Below, in pieces: positions 1 to 8,047 of a DNA stretch of 64,000 nt. Under the pieces are notes generated by a model. That model was not told the DNA's origin and did no database searches. It worked only from the letters and a program-made list of their open reading frames with translations. Source of the DNA: Agaribacterium sp. ZY112 (lineage in GTDB: Bacteria > Pseudomonadota > Gammaproteobacteria > Pseudomonadales > Cellvibrionaceae); NCBI RefSeq assembly GCF_041346925.1, contig NZ_CP166840.1, positions 620,001-684,000 on the forward strand. Reading direction: 5' to 3'. Each line of letters opens with the position of its first letter. Position 1 is the stretch's first letter. A program made the translations under genes and the position numbers.

Positions 1-716
1 CCCATATGGCGGTTATTGGCCTTGGTGGGGTTGGCTCTTGGGCTGCCGAAGCGCTAGCACGTTCGGGCATCGGTAAACTTACCTTGATTGAACTTGATGA
101 CATCTGTGTGACCAACAGTAATCGACAACTACATGCGCTAAGCGACACGGTTGGACAAAATAAGCTTGATGTTATGGCTCAACGCCTAAAGCTGATCAAC
201 CCTGCGATTGAACTCAACTGCGTGCACGATTTCTTAACACAACGCAATGCGGCTGAGCTTATCGACGGTGATGTCGATGTCATTATCGATGCCATTGACT
301 CAGTCAACGTAAAAGCGAGCTTAGTGGCTTATTGTATTCGCAGTAAACAACGACTGATTTGTGTGGGCAGCTCGGGCGGTAAGAGCGATCCAAACCAAAT
401 TGATGTTTGTGATCTTGGCCATACAGAATACGACCCGCTATTAGCCAAGCTACGCAATCAACTTTATCGCCATCATAAATTTACACGAACAAGCCGCAGA
501 AAATTTCGCGTAGATGCAATCTATAGCCGCGAAGCCATTGTTTACGCCAAGCCCGACGGCTCTGTATGCACAGATAAAAAAGCCATGATCGATGGCGTCA
601 AACTAGACTGCGCTGGGGGCTTAGGCTCTTCGGTAATGGTGACCGGCAGCTTTGGTTTTTCTGCCGCAGCTCGCGCTGTTTGGCGCTACCTTGAACAGTG
701 TTCAAAAACCAAATAA
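1..716 (+). CDS. tcdA: tRNA threonylcarbamoyladenosine dehydratase TcdA (5' end missing)
   Basis: TcdA (CsdL/YgdL) is an E1-like ATP-dependent enzyme that cyclises t6A37 to ct6A in ANN-decoding tRNAs. The visible part carries the nucleotide-binding GLGGVGSW loop, the ELDDICVTNSNRQ segment and the VIDAIDSV strand, all typical of the family, and the C-terminal SSVMVTGSFGF stretch. The first ATG at position 6 is probably internal: it follows an in-frame His codon, matching the HxxVxGxGGVGSW of full-length homologues, so about 30 residues lie upstream of the window. The 3' end overlaps the convergent yjjV gene by 15 bases. Identification rests on strong remembered similarity to E. coli TcdA. Confidence 0.93.
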   Translation, partial: HMAVIGLGGVGSWAAEALARSGIGKLTLIELDDICVTNSNRQLHALSDTVGQNKLDVMAQRLKLINPAIELNCVHDFLTQRNAAELIDGDVDVIIDAIDSVNVKASLVAYCIRSKQRLICVGSSGGKSDPNQIDVCDLGHTEYDPLLAKLRNQLYRHHKFTRTSRRKFRVDAIYSREAIVYAKPDGSVCTDKKAMIDGVKLDCAGGLGSSVMVTGSFGFSAAARAVWRYLEQCSKTK

Positions 717-1490
717 CTGCTTACAGTTAGCCATATTAGATCGAAGTAGGTGCTCACTCTCTTCGCCGCGCAATTCGGCGATATAAGCAGCAATTGCGGG
801 CAGCTGCTCGGGCGAATTACGCTCATTATTAGCCAGCCAACTTGGACTCATAGCTGGCGCATCCGTTTCAAGCAGCACAGCCTCTAAAGGCAAAGCGCGC
901 ACAGCTTCACGTAATTTGTGAGCGCGCTTGTGAGTCACGGCAGCACCGATGCCTAAATGAACGCCAAGCTTAAGCCACTGCAAAGCCAAATCCTTGCTGC
1001 CATAAAAACCATGTATCACAACACCCGCGCTTAACTTTGCTTCTTTAATAAGCTGCATTAATGGCCCATGCGCTTTCACACAATGCAAAATTAATGGCAG
1101 CTGCAAAGCGCGAGCAAGATCAATATGCACTTGCAGTACTTGTCTCTGGCGCTGCATGTCTGGGCCCTTTAAGGCATCCAAACCACACTCGCCAATGGCA
1201 ACACAGCGTTGAGCCCTTGCCGCTTGTTCTAACTGCTCATACAAAAACGCCATCTCGCTTGGTGCAGAATCCAAATACCAAGGATGCCAACCCACGGCAT
1301 AAGACCACTCTTTATATTGCTCGCATAAGTTATCAAGTTTGGGCCACTGCCTCGCTTCCACCCCCGGCAAAAGTAGATGCGCCATACCTTGTTGCTGACA
1401 ACGAACCCAAAGTGCATCTCGATCTTGCTCAAATGCGTCAAAATCAAAATGGCAGTGGCTATCAATCAAAGTTGGCGCGTAAGTGCCCAC
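702..1490 (-). CDS. yjjV: TatD-family metal-dependent hydrolase YjjV
   Basis: A 262-residue TatD-family TIM-barrel hydrolase, likely a cytosolic metal-dependent deoxyribonuclease. Metal-ligand motifs are all visible: SHCHFDF near the N-terminus, AIGECGLD in the middle, ILHCVKAH, VIHGFYGS and LLETDAPAM near the end. Length and the CHFDF variant fit the YjjV branch better than TatD or YcfH. The start codon is GTG, with GGAG 8 nt upstream, and no better ATG lies near. It is convergent with tcdA and overlaps its last 15 bases, so the two stop regions are read on both strands. In vivo substrate of YjjV is not settled. Confidence 0.88.
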   Translation of the reverse strand: MGTYAPTLIDSHCHFDFDAFEQDRDALWVRCQQQGMAHLLLPGVEARQWPKLDNLCEQYKEWSYAVGWHPWYLDSAPSEMAFLYEQLEQAARAQRCVAIGECGLDALKGPDMQRQRQVLQVHIDLARALQLPLILHCVKAHGPLMQLIKEAKLSAGVVIHGFYGSKDLALQWLKLGVHLGIGAAVTHKRAHKLREAVRALPLEAVLLETDAPAMSPSWLANNERNSPEQLPAIAAYIAELRGEESEHLLRSNMANCKQLFGF

Positions 1491-1598
1491 CTAACGTTCT
1501 CCGTACATTGTTCTAGACTGAGTTTATGCGAAGTCGACTTTATTTGCTTCGCCTCCGTGCTTTAGACGGACTTAAGCACATACATTGATAGCGAGCTT

Positions 1599-2525
1599 AT
1601 GAGCGCACTCATTAACGAACAACTGTATAACATACTTATTGTCGAAGACGACCCCGTCAATATCGACATTATCGTTGATGCCTTAACAGGTCGTTATCGC
1701 CTGTTTGTTGCCAAAAGCCGGGCAAAAGCGCTGGAAATACTCAGCCATAAAGAAATGCACTTTGTACTCTTAGATGTAGGCCTACCCGATGGCAACGGTT
1801 TTGAAATTTGCCATACCGTGATTGAGAACGAGCAAAATTACGGCTTGCCAGCCATTATTTTTATGACGGGCATGGATAATCCTGCTGACGAAGCTCGAGG
1901 TATAGAACTTGGGGCTCGCGATTACATCACCAAGCCGATTAATAATGTTGTGCTTAGAGCTCGAATTAAATTACAAGCTCAAATGCTGCGCCAAACTGAA
2001 CTACTCTCCAACCTTGCTCGCATTGATGGCCTCACCGAAGTCAATAATCGTCGCGCCTTTGATGATCAACTGCGCATAGAGTGGAACCGCTGTATGCGCG
2101 AAGAGCAAAGTGTCAGCCTCTGCTTGCTTGATATCGATTTTTTTAAACAATACAACGATAGATATGGCCACCCCGCCGGTGACGAATGTTTAAAAGCCGT
2201 TGCGCAAAGCCTTAGTGCTACTTTTAAACGCAGTTCTGACTTTATTGCTCGTTATGGGGGAGAAGAGTTTGCAGTCATTATTTACAACAGTGACACCGAA
2301 ATAGCCGAGCGCTTGGTCAATAATGCCTTAGACGCCGTACAAGCCATGTGCATAGAACACAAAAGTTCTACTGTCAGTGATTATCTAAGTTTTAGTGCCG
2401 GGATATGCTCAACAATTCCAGATGAATTAGTCGATACCGATGATTTAATTCGCTGCGCCGATACAGCCCTTTATGAAGCTAAAGCACGAGGTCGAGCAAG
2501 AGTAATCTCTAATGAGCTCGAATAA
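1599..2525 (+). CDS. Response regulator with diguanylate cyclase output (REC-GGDEF)
   Basis: A 308-residue cytosolic two-domain protein. Residues 1-125 form a receiver domain: acidic pair VEDDPVN near residue 17, phosphoacceptor Asp in LLDVGLPDG at about 59, and the conserved Lys in ITKPINN. Residues 140-305 form a GGDEF domain with RYGGEEF at about 218-224, an active-type signature, and an RSSD inhibitory site just before it (RSSDFIARYGGEEF), so product inhibition by c-di-GMP is expected. The architecture is that of WspR/PleD-like cyclases, with phosphorylation controlling dimerisation. The neighbouring convergent gene encodes an Hpt protein that could feed phosphate to it. No histidine kinase is nearby. 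Function is confident, the input signal is unknown. Confidence 0.92.
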   Translation: MSALINEQLYNILIVEDDPVNIDIIVDALTGRYRLFVAKSRAKALEILSHKEMHFVLLDVGLPDGNGFEICHTVIENEQNYGLPAIIFMTGMDNPADEARGIELGARDYITKPINNVVLRARIKLQAQMLRQTELLSNLARIDGLTEVNNRRAFDDQLRIEWNRCMREEQSVSLCLLDIDFFKQYNDRYGHPAGDECLKAVAQSLSATFKRSSDFIARYGGEEFAVIIYNSDTEIAERLVNNALDAVQAMCIEHKSSTVSDYLSFSAGICSTIPDELVDTDDLIRCADTALYEAKARGRARVISNELE

Positions 2526-2548
2526 AATAATTGAACCCAAGCTAACTC

Positions 2549-3145
2549 TTATTCATCCTCACTCAATATCTCTAAGGCATCATCGTAATCATATGATTCT
2601 AATGCCCGACACAGAGCCTCCATTTGTGATGAATCTGCTCGACTGTCTCGAACTCTATTCAATAAGCTAACTTCAGGCACTTCACTGCGCTGAAGAAAAA
2701 CGCGCAATTCTGCATATAAACTACTTTTGTCGCTGTTATTAGCAAGTGAATCATTTTTGACCGTATTCGCATCAATGATACGCTGAGCATCGTCTATGGA
2801 GTCTTCAAACAGACCAATTAACTCAACAAAGACATCCTTGTGAATACTAGCACCTTGACGCAACCATGTTTCTTGCTCTGCTGCCAATTCATATAAAGGC
2901 TGCATGGCCAAATTACCACTTGCGCCTTTAACACTATGAATTAATTCACGTAACTGCTCATTGTCGCCATTAGCAAATGCCACGCTAAGTTGAACACCCG
3001 TGTCTTTATTATGCTCAATATAAGAACCCAAAACCCGAATAAAGGAACTAGAGCGACGAGCAATATCTGGCTTTTTCACAGTAAAATCGATGGTCTTCAG
3101 TTCCGAAGGTAAAACTAATTCAGCATTCTTATCACTTTTTGGCAC
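2549..3145 (-). CDS. Hpt (histidine phosphotransfer) domain protein
   Basis: A 198-residue soluble protein with an Hpt module in its first half. The motif HSVKGASGNLAMQPLYELA holds the phosphorylatable His and the KGxxxN context typical of four-helix Hpt bundles. Residues 1-40 and the acidic C-terminal part (ending in repeated Asp/Glu/Ser) match no domain I recognise. It has no kinase or receiver domain, so it would shuttle phosphate between separate partners. The adjacent, convergent REC-GGDEF gene 23 bases away is the obvious candidate partner, an inference from proximity. The start is GTG at 3145, since no in-frame ATG precedes the conserved region; its ribosome site is weak. Confidence 0.8.
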   Translation of the reverse strand: MPKSDKNAELVLPSELKTIDFTVKKPDIARRSSSFIRVLGSYIEHNKDTGVQLSVAFANGDNEQLRELIHSVKGASGNLAMQPLYELAAEQETWLRQGASIHKDVFVELIGLFEDSIDDAQRIIDANTVKNDSLANNSDKSSLYAELRVFLQRSEVPEVSLLNRVRDSRADSSQMEALCRALESYDYDDALEILSEDE

Positions 3146-3304
3146 GGGACTAGCTCTTTAGACCGATAACACTCATTAGCATAGCAAAACAGGGCCAACT
3201 AGCCCCATAAAGCTACACGGTAAAGGAATAAAAGCACCGTATTAATACAAGGCTGCTAAGCTCAATGGATCGCAAGGAAAAAAAGCAAGATGCTTGGAGC
3301 GACA

Positions 3305-3817
3305 ATGGAACATAATTATCCACCCAATACATTAGATATTGAAGCCTCTGGTTTTGGCAGCTCGAGCTACCCAATAGAAGTTGGCATTGCCAAGCATAAC
3401 GGGGAGCGCTACTGCGCTTTAATTTGCCCCCAGAGCGACTGGCTACACTGGAGTGACACGGCAGAACAACTGCATGGCATTAGCCGCAAAGCATTACTAG
3501 AACGCGGCAAACCAGCTTGTGAAGTTTGCCTGGAACTAAATAAGTTCTTAAATAAAGATGCTGTTTTCTCTGATGCGCTGAGCCATGATCAGCGCTGGTT
3601 ACAACGCTTATTTGAGAGTGTAAGTTTTAGCCCAAGCTTTCAACTCAGAGCTATTGAACACATTATGCTTGAGCAGCAATTTAAATACTGGGACAGGGCC
3701 AAAGCCGAATTAGAAATCAGTCTAAATACAGAGCGCCACCGCGCTAGCTCTGACGCCTTACTCATCCAACAAGCATATGTGCTCAGCCATCGGGCTGCTA
3801 GCAAAGATGCAGCCTGA
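3305..3817 (+). CDS. DEDDh-type 3'-5' exonuclease-like protein
   Basis: About 170 residues of RNase T/DnaQ-like fold. Motif I is visible as LDIEASGFGSSSYPIEVG (Asp and Glu ligands), a motif II-like SDALSHDQRWL in the middle, and motif III as HRASSDALL near the C-terminus with His and Asp spaced as in DEDDh enzymes. All catalytic positions seem kept. The protein is shorter than DnaQ epsilon and lacks extra domains, so DNA or RNA substrate cannot be decided. I prefer ATG 3305 because GGAG lies 5 nt before it; an in-frame ATG at 3290 would add five residues. Runs alone between two signalling genes. Confidence 0.72.
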   Translation: MEHNYPPNTLDIEASGFGSSSYPIEVGIAKHNGERYCALICPQSDWLHWSDTAEQLHGISRKALLERGKPACEVCLELNKFLNKDAVFSDALSHDQRWLQRLFESVSFSPSFQLRAIEHIMLEQQFKYWDRAKAELEISLNTERHRASSDALLIQQAYVLSHRAASKDAA

Positions 3818-3919
3818 GCCCCCCCAGCTAAATATCGCTCATACAAGCTGCGAGAGCTTAACTATACTCAAGAGGCATAGCCTGCGACATCGCAGAACGA
3901 AGACTTAATTTGAGACCTC

Positions 3920-4453
3920 ATGCCTCACCCGCAACAGACATTGATACACCCAAAGCAGTGGCACTTTTTAGTCAGTGCCCTATTACTTTGCGCTCTGTTT
4001 TCTAACAGCGGTGTAACTTGGGCTGGGGTAAACGATAGTGAACTGCGGGCTACCATTGTCTATAGGCTCTTACAATTTAGTAGCTGGAAAGGCCAAGTAC
4101 CCGGCCAAACCCGAATCTGTGTTATTGGCAGCAAAAGCCTTCACCGAGAGCTGCTCAGTATTAGCCAGCATGTCAAAAAAGGCTTTGACGTTAAGCAAGT
4201 CAACGTACCACCACCTTCATCTTGTGACATTATCGTTGCTGGCCCCAAAGCCCAGAAACTAAAACTGGCCGATATACAGCGTAAATTTTTAATCTGCTCC
4301 AGTTGCAAGTCTGAAGAATTAGCAGCTATTCACCTCTATCGTTTTGGCAATAAAATACAGTTCAATATCAACCGAAAAATAGCCGATACCCGTGGCATTC
4401 ACTTTAAATCAAGCGTCTTAAAAGCCGCTAGTAAAGTGGAGGCGGGCTCATGA
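3920..4453 (+). CDS. YfiR-like periplasmic protein (DUF4154)
   Basis: A 177-residue protein with an N-terminal signal segment (hydrophobic run LVSALLLCALFSNSGVTWA) followed by a YfiR/DUF4154 domain recognised from ELRATIVYRLLQFSSWK, TRICVIGSKSLHRELL and HLYRFGNKIQFNINRKIADTRGIHF. In Pseudomonas YfiR is a periplasmic, redox-sensitive repressor of the membrane cyclase YfiN. Cysteines are present in pairs (CSSCKS), which fits the disulfide control known in the family. The stop overlaps the start of the next gene as ATGA, so the two are translationally coupled, as expected of a sensor-repressor pair. No YfiB-like OmpA lipoprotein gene follows. Confidence 0.82.
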   Translation: MPHPQQTLIHPKQWHFLVSALLLCALFSNSGVTWAGVNDSELRATIVYRLLQFSSWKGQVPGQTRICVIGSKSLHRELLSISQHVKKGFDVKQVNVPPPSSCDIIVAGPKAQKLKLADIQRKFLICSSCKSEELAAIHLYRFGNKIQFNINRKIADTRGIHFKSSVLKAASKVEAGS

Positions 4454-6861
4454 GTAGACGCCAGTCTTTACGCTTTAAGTTACTGCGCATTGTAGGCCTC
4501 ACCTTAATTAGCGCAATCATTGTAAGTGGCTTAATACTATTGGCTTTTGGCCGTGAAGATGCGCAAAAAAACACCCGTAACGACCTATACGTTATTGCCA
4601 ATATTCTCGCTGAAAAAGTGAGCTTTGGTTTAAGCCTTGGCAGCCAATACAGTGAAGAAGTTAGTGAAGCTTTATCCAGTGCGCGCCACCATCAAGATAT
4701 CACTCGTGTCTGTTTGTATCAAAAAGATGGCGCCCTCCATTCAAGCTTTGTATCAAACGCCGCTCTAGGAAACTGCATGAGCAGTTTTGAACTTAATAAA
4801 CAGCGTCAAAGACATCAAAATAAAGGTCATCGTAATGCCCACATCATACAAATCGATGTCATTTTACAAGGTGAACATCTCGGCCAATTAATAATAGAAA
4901 GCTCTGGAAAAAGTTTAGATCGCAGTGTTCTTTTTATGGGATTTTCAATCTTTGGGGCTTTATTTGTTTCTGTTTTATTAGCTTATATTTTTGGCAGTCG
5001 CCAACTAAGTCGCTCGCTACAACCCCTGTACGAGCTTTCCCGCGTTGGAGAACGTATAGCTGACAACCCACTAAGCAGTGAGCGTGCTCAAAAACGAAGC
5101 AATGATGAAGTTGGTGACTTGGTCGACGCCATAAACCACATGCTAGATGTATTTTCATTAGAAAACCAAAAGCTAAAAAGTTCAGAAGCCACATTTAGGG
5201 CCTTAACAGAAAACTCCCCAGTTGGCGTATTTTTAAGAAGCTCGCCCAAAAATTTTGATTACATCAATAAAGCGTGGACAAAGATTACCGGCCTTAATGA
5301 AGAGCATGCCGATAGCTTTAGTGACTTTATTGAGAGTGAATATAAACGCCAATACATAGAGAGAATTAGTAAACTGCAACACGGCCAACTCTTTGTACAA
5401 ACAGAGTTTGAATTTCTTCACTACACCGGTGATTACCGTTATTTACAAGAGCACGTCAGTATCGTTCGTGAAGGTAACCGCATTTTTTACATTGGCACTC
5501 TGGTTGATGTTACGGCATTAAAGAGCGCGCAAAATGAACTCGAAACCCTAGCCTATTACGACCCCCTAACAAACCTGCCTAATCGCCGCTTCCTCAATGA
5601 CCACTTAAAATATGCCTTTGCTAGTGCAGAGAAAAAGAACAATAAAATCGCCGCGTTTATTATGGATCTTGATAACTTTAAACGTGTTAACGATTCTCTC
5701 GGTCACGATGCAGGCGATCGATTATTAGAGCGCAGTGCTGCACGTGTGCGCGAAGCCGTATTTAGAGAAGACGTCGTAGTACGCATGGGCGGCGATGAGT
5801 TTTTAGTCCTAGTTGAAGGTATAGAGAACCTAAATAGTGTTGAGTTTATCTGCAAGCGCTTATTAAAAGCATTAAAAACCGAAACCAAAGACGAGCTGAC
5901 AGTTATCCCCGTAAGTGGCTCCATTGGTGTTGCGCTTTACCCCGATGATGCATCGACCCCCGAAGAACTCTTACGCTTTGCCGATATGGCGCTGTACAAC
6001 AGTAAAGAAGGTGGTGGTAATAGCTTTGCGTGTTACTCCTCTAAACTTGACGAGGAAATTCGTGAACAAATACGCATAGAACAAAAACTTCGTCATGCGA
6101 TTGAGCATCGCGAAATTGATGTTCACCTTCAACCACAATACAAAGCAGACACCCTAGAAGCCTGCTGGGCCGAAGCTTTAGTACGCTGGTTTGATAAAGA
6201 CGAAGGTTTTATCTCACCAGCCAAGTTTATTCCTATTGCAGAAGATACCGGCCTCATTCATGACTTAGGTGCTTTTGTACTCGACCGTGTCTGTGAGATT
6301 TTAAGAGATCACGGCGAAGCACTTAGAGATCGGGGCATAGCAGGTATTAGTGTTAATTTAAGTGGCCAACAATTTTTCTCTAGCACTTTAGAAGCAGACA
6401 TAGGCGAAACACTTAAGAAATATGGTATTTCACCCGCACTGGTTGAATTCGAATTAACGGAATCTACTGTCACCGACGACATGGATAGAGCCATTGAAAT
6501 TATGGCCGCATTACGTGACGTTGGCTGCCAACTCAGTATTGATGACTTTGGTACAGGTTATAGTTCATTAAGCTACTTAAAGAAATTCCCAATCACCAGC
6601 CTTAAAATCGATAGATCCTTTGTTATGGATCTACCCGAAAATAATAATGATAGAGAAATCACCTGCGCAATTATCAACCTTGCCCACAACCTTGGTATGA
6701 CGGTGGTGGCCGAAGGCGTTGAAACACGAGAGCAAGCCGATTTCTTAGGCGAAAACAAGTGTGAATACCTGCAAGGTTATTATTTAGCCAAGCCTCAAAG
6801 TGTGCACGATATTATCGCTAGTAAAAACATATCCCAATACGCAAAACCAGCTAAAAGTTAA
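4450..6861 (+). CDS. Membrane c-di-GMP enzyme: CHASE8-like, HAMP, PAS, GGDEF, EAL
   Basis: An 803-residue inner-membrane protein. Transmembrane helices near residues 12-32 and 158-180 flank a periplasmic CHASE8-like sensor. HAMP (about 180-235), PAS (about 250-365), GGDEF (370-525) and EAL (545-790) domains follow. The cyclase signature RMGGDEF (about 445-451) is intact, but the inhibitory RxxD site is lost (FRED in its place). The phosphodiesterase signature is complete: AEALVRW, SVNLSGQQF, ELTES, IDDFGTGYSSL, KIDRSFV, AEGVET. So it may both make and degrade c-di-GMP. GGAGG at 4438-4442 sits 7 nt before ATG. Coupling to the YfiR-like gene suggests periplasmic control resembling YfiN, here with PAS and EAL added. 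Confidence 0.9.
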   Translation: MSRRQSLRFKLLRIVGLTLISAIIVSGLILLAFGREDAQKNTRNDLYVIANILAEKVSFGLSLGSQYSEEVSEALSSARHHQDITRVCLYQKDGALHSSFVSNAALGNCMSSFELNKQRQRHQNKGHRNAHIIQIDVILQGEHLGQLIIESSGKSLDRSVLFMGFSIFGALFVSVLLAYIFGSRQLSRSLQPLYELSRVGERIADNPLSSERAQKRSNDEVGDLVDAINHMLDVFSLENQKLKSSEATFRALTENSPVGVFLRSSPKNFDYINKAWTKITGLNEEHADSFSDFIESEYKRQYIERISKLQHGQLFVQTEFEFLHYTGDYRYLQEHVSIVREGNRIFYIGTLVDVTALKSAQNELETLAYYDPLTNLPNRRFLNDHLKYAFASAEKKNNKIAAFIMDLDNFKRVNDSLGHDAGDRLLERSAARVREAVFREDVVVRMGGDEFLVLVEGIENLNSVEFICKRLLKALKTETKDELTVIPVSGSIGVALYPDDASTPEELLRFADMALYNSKEGGGNSFACYSSKLDEEIREQIRIEQKLRHAIEHREIDVHLQPQYKADTLEACWAEALVRWFDKDEGFISPAKFIPIAEDTGLIHDLGAFVLDRVCEILRDHGEALRDRGIAGISVNLSGQQFFSSTLEADIGETLKKYGISPALVEFELTESTVTDDMDRAIEIMAALRDVGCQLSIDDFGTGYSSLSYLKKFPITSLKIDRSFVMDLPENNNDREITCAIINLAHNLGMTVVAEGVETREQADFLGENKCEYLQGYYLAKPQSVHDIIASKNISQYAKPAKS

Positions 6862-6885
6862 CAGATCTCAAGAGCGCGGTATACT
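6858..6885 (+). promoter_or_regulatory. Sigma70-type promoter before the esterase-like gene
   Basis: TTAACA (6858-6863), 16-bp spacer, TATACT (6880-6885). The -35 box overlaps the stop codon of the GGDEF-EAL gene. It would drive the gene starting at 6934 separately from the upstream pair. Seen by eye, no score computed. Confidence 0.55.
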
Positions 6886-6933
6886 AGGCCAACTATTATC
6901 ACTTTCGATTATGTTTGCCAACTAAGGTCTACC

Positions 6934-7893
6934 ATGTGCAGCACAACTAAACGACTTACGCTCAGGCCCTACTTTGCCTGCCTACGAGTCTTTATTTTGA
7001 GCTTTTGCTTAATAGCCGCAGCTAAAACAACTGCACAAATACCAGATTATCAATTTCAGCTAAGCAGCCCCACTCCAACAAATAATAAATTTAGCTGGAC
7101 TCATAGCGGACAAGTAATCGAAGGCTTTAATCACTACAATTTTTATTGCCCTGAAAACAAACGCCGAATCGGTTTTTATTTTCACAATGCCAACACAGAA
7201 CTAAGTACAACGAGGCAAAGCTCAAGCGGACAGGCGCCTAGCCAAATCAACAACAGAACACGACCTGTGCTTTATATTCTTGGCCCCGGTACTCAAGGCT
7301 CTGAAGCCTCTGGGCTTGCCTTAGCTCAGAAGTTTCTTGAGCAAATAAAGCACTACAAATTACCAGCCATGCACATCGTTAGCGTTAATGGCGGCCCTAG
7401 TAATTTTTACACTAAAGATATCGGCTCTGGTGAAAAAGGCCTACTCTCTCTCGTTCAACATATCGACAGCCAATTTAAGACCATTCGGCAGCGCTCTGGG
7501 CGTAGTCTAATTGGCCTCAATGAAGGCGGCCAAGCAGCCAGCCGCTTGCTCTTTACTCACCCTGAACTCTTTGCCCGCGCTATCAGCGCTAATGCCAGTT
7601 TTGCTCAAGAACACCAACACAGCAAACTGCCCGTCACCAACCCCTTAAACAAGAACAACAGCTGGCAACTGGCCTTCCTCTACGCCAAACAACAAAGTCC
7701 ATTAAGGGTAGAGCTCTTGCAAATAGGCCACCCTCAACACAGCACCTGGCCTGCCAATGAAGCCTACAGCAGCTTCTTAGAACAACTCGGCATTCAGCAT
7801 CGCCTAGCCCCACTGAAACTCGAAGCAGAGCCTCAAAACCTTGAAGATATAAGCATCCTAAGCCTTGAATGGTTGCTGCAAGAAAAACCGTAG
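6934..7893 (+). CDS. Secreted esterase-fold protein with Asn replacing the nucleophile Ser
   Basis: A 319-residue protein with an N-terminal signal sequence (hydrophobic VFILSFCLIAAAKTTA) and an alpha/beta-hydrolase fold resembling the esterase D/IroE group: VLYILGPGTQGSEA, HIVSVNGGPSNFYTKD, then the nucleophile-elbow region LIGLNEGGQAASRLLF. Family members have GxSxGG at the elbow; here it reads GLNEGG, the codon at 7519-7521 being AAT. A late His in GHPQHSTWP is present. By this reading it is probably not a serine hydrolase, and may be a binding or regulatory relative. It lies just upstream of the Wadjet genes but has its own promoter, so a functional link is not implied. Confidence 0.65.
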   Translation: MCSTTKRLTLRPYFACLRVFILSFCLIAAAKTTAQIPDYQFQLSSPTPTNNKFSWTHSGQVIEGFNHYNFYCPENKRRIGFYFHNANTELSTTRQSSSGQAPSQINNRTRPVLYILGPGTQGSEASGLALAQKFLEQIKHYKLPAMHIVSVNGGPSNFYTKDIGSGEKGLLSLVQHIDSQFKTIRQRSGRSLIGLNEGGQAASRLLFTHPELFARAISANASFAQEHQHSKLPVTNPLNKNNSWQLAFLYAKQQSPLRVELLQIGHPQHSTWPANEAYSSFLEQLGIQHRLAPLKLEAEPQNLEDISILSLEWLLQEKP

Positions 7894-8047
7894 TGGGTAC
7901 AAACTAACGAGCAAAGCAAGAGCACGTATAGAAACGACAGAACACGACCTAAGGCTGTCACAAAGCTGTAAAACAAATACTGAAAAAGTAGCCCTCAACT
8001 AGACGGTCTTTGCTACTATCGCGCATCGTTTCACAGCCACAATTAGC

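Noticed and set aside
1061-1516. 151-codon plus-strand frame inside yjjV
   Set aside because: Antisense to a well-conserved gene with complete active-site motifs; no independent evidence.
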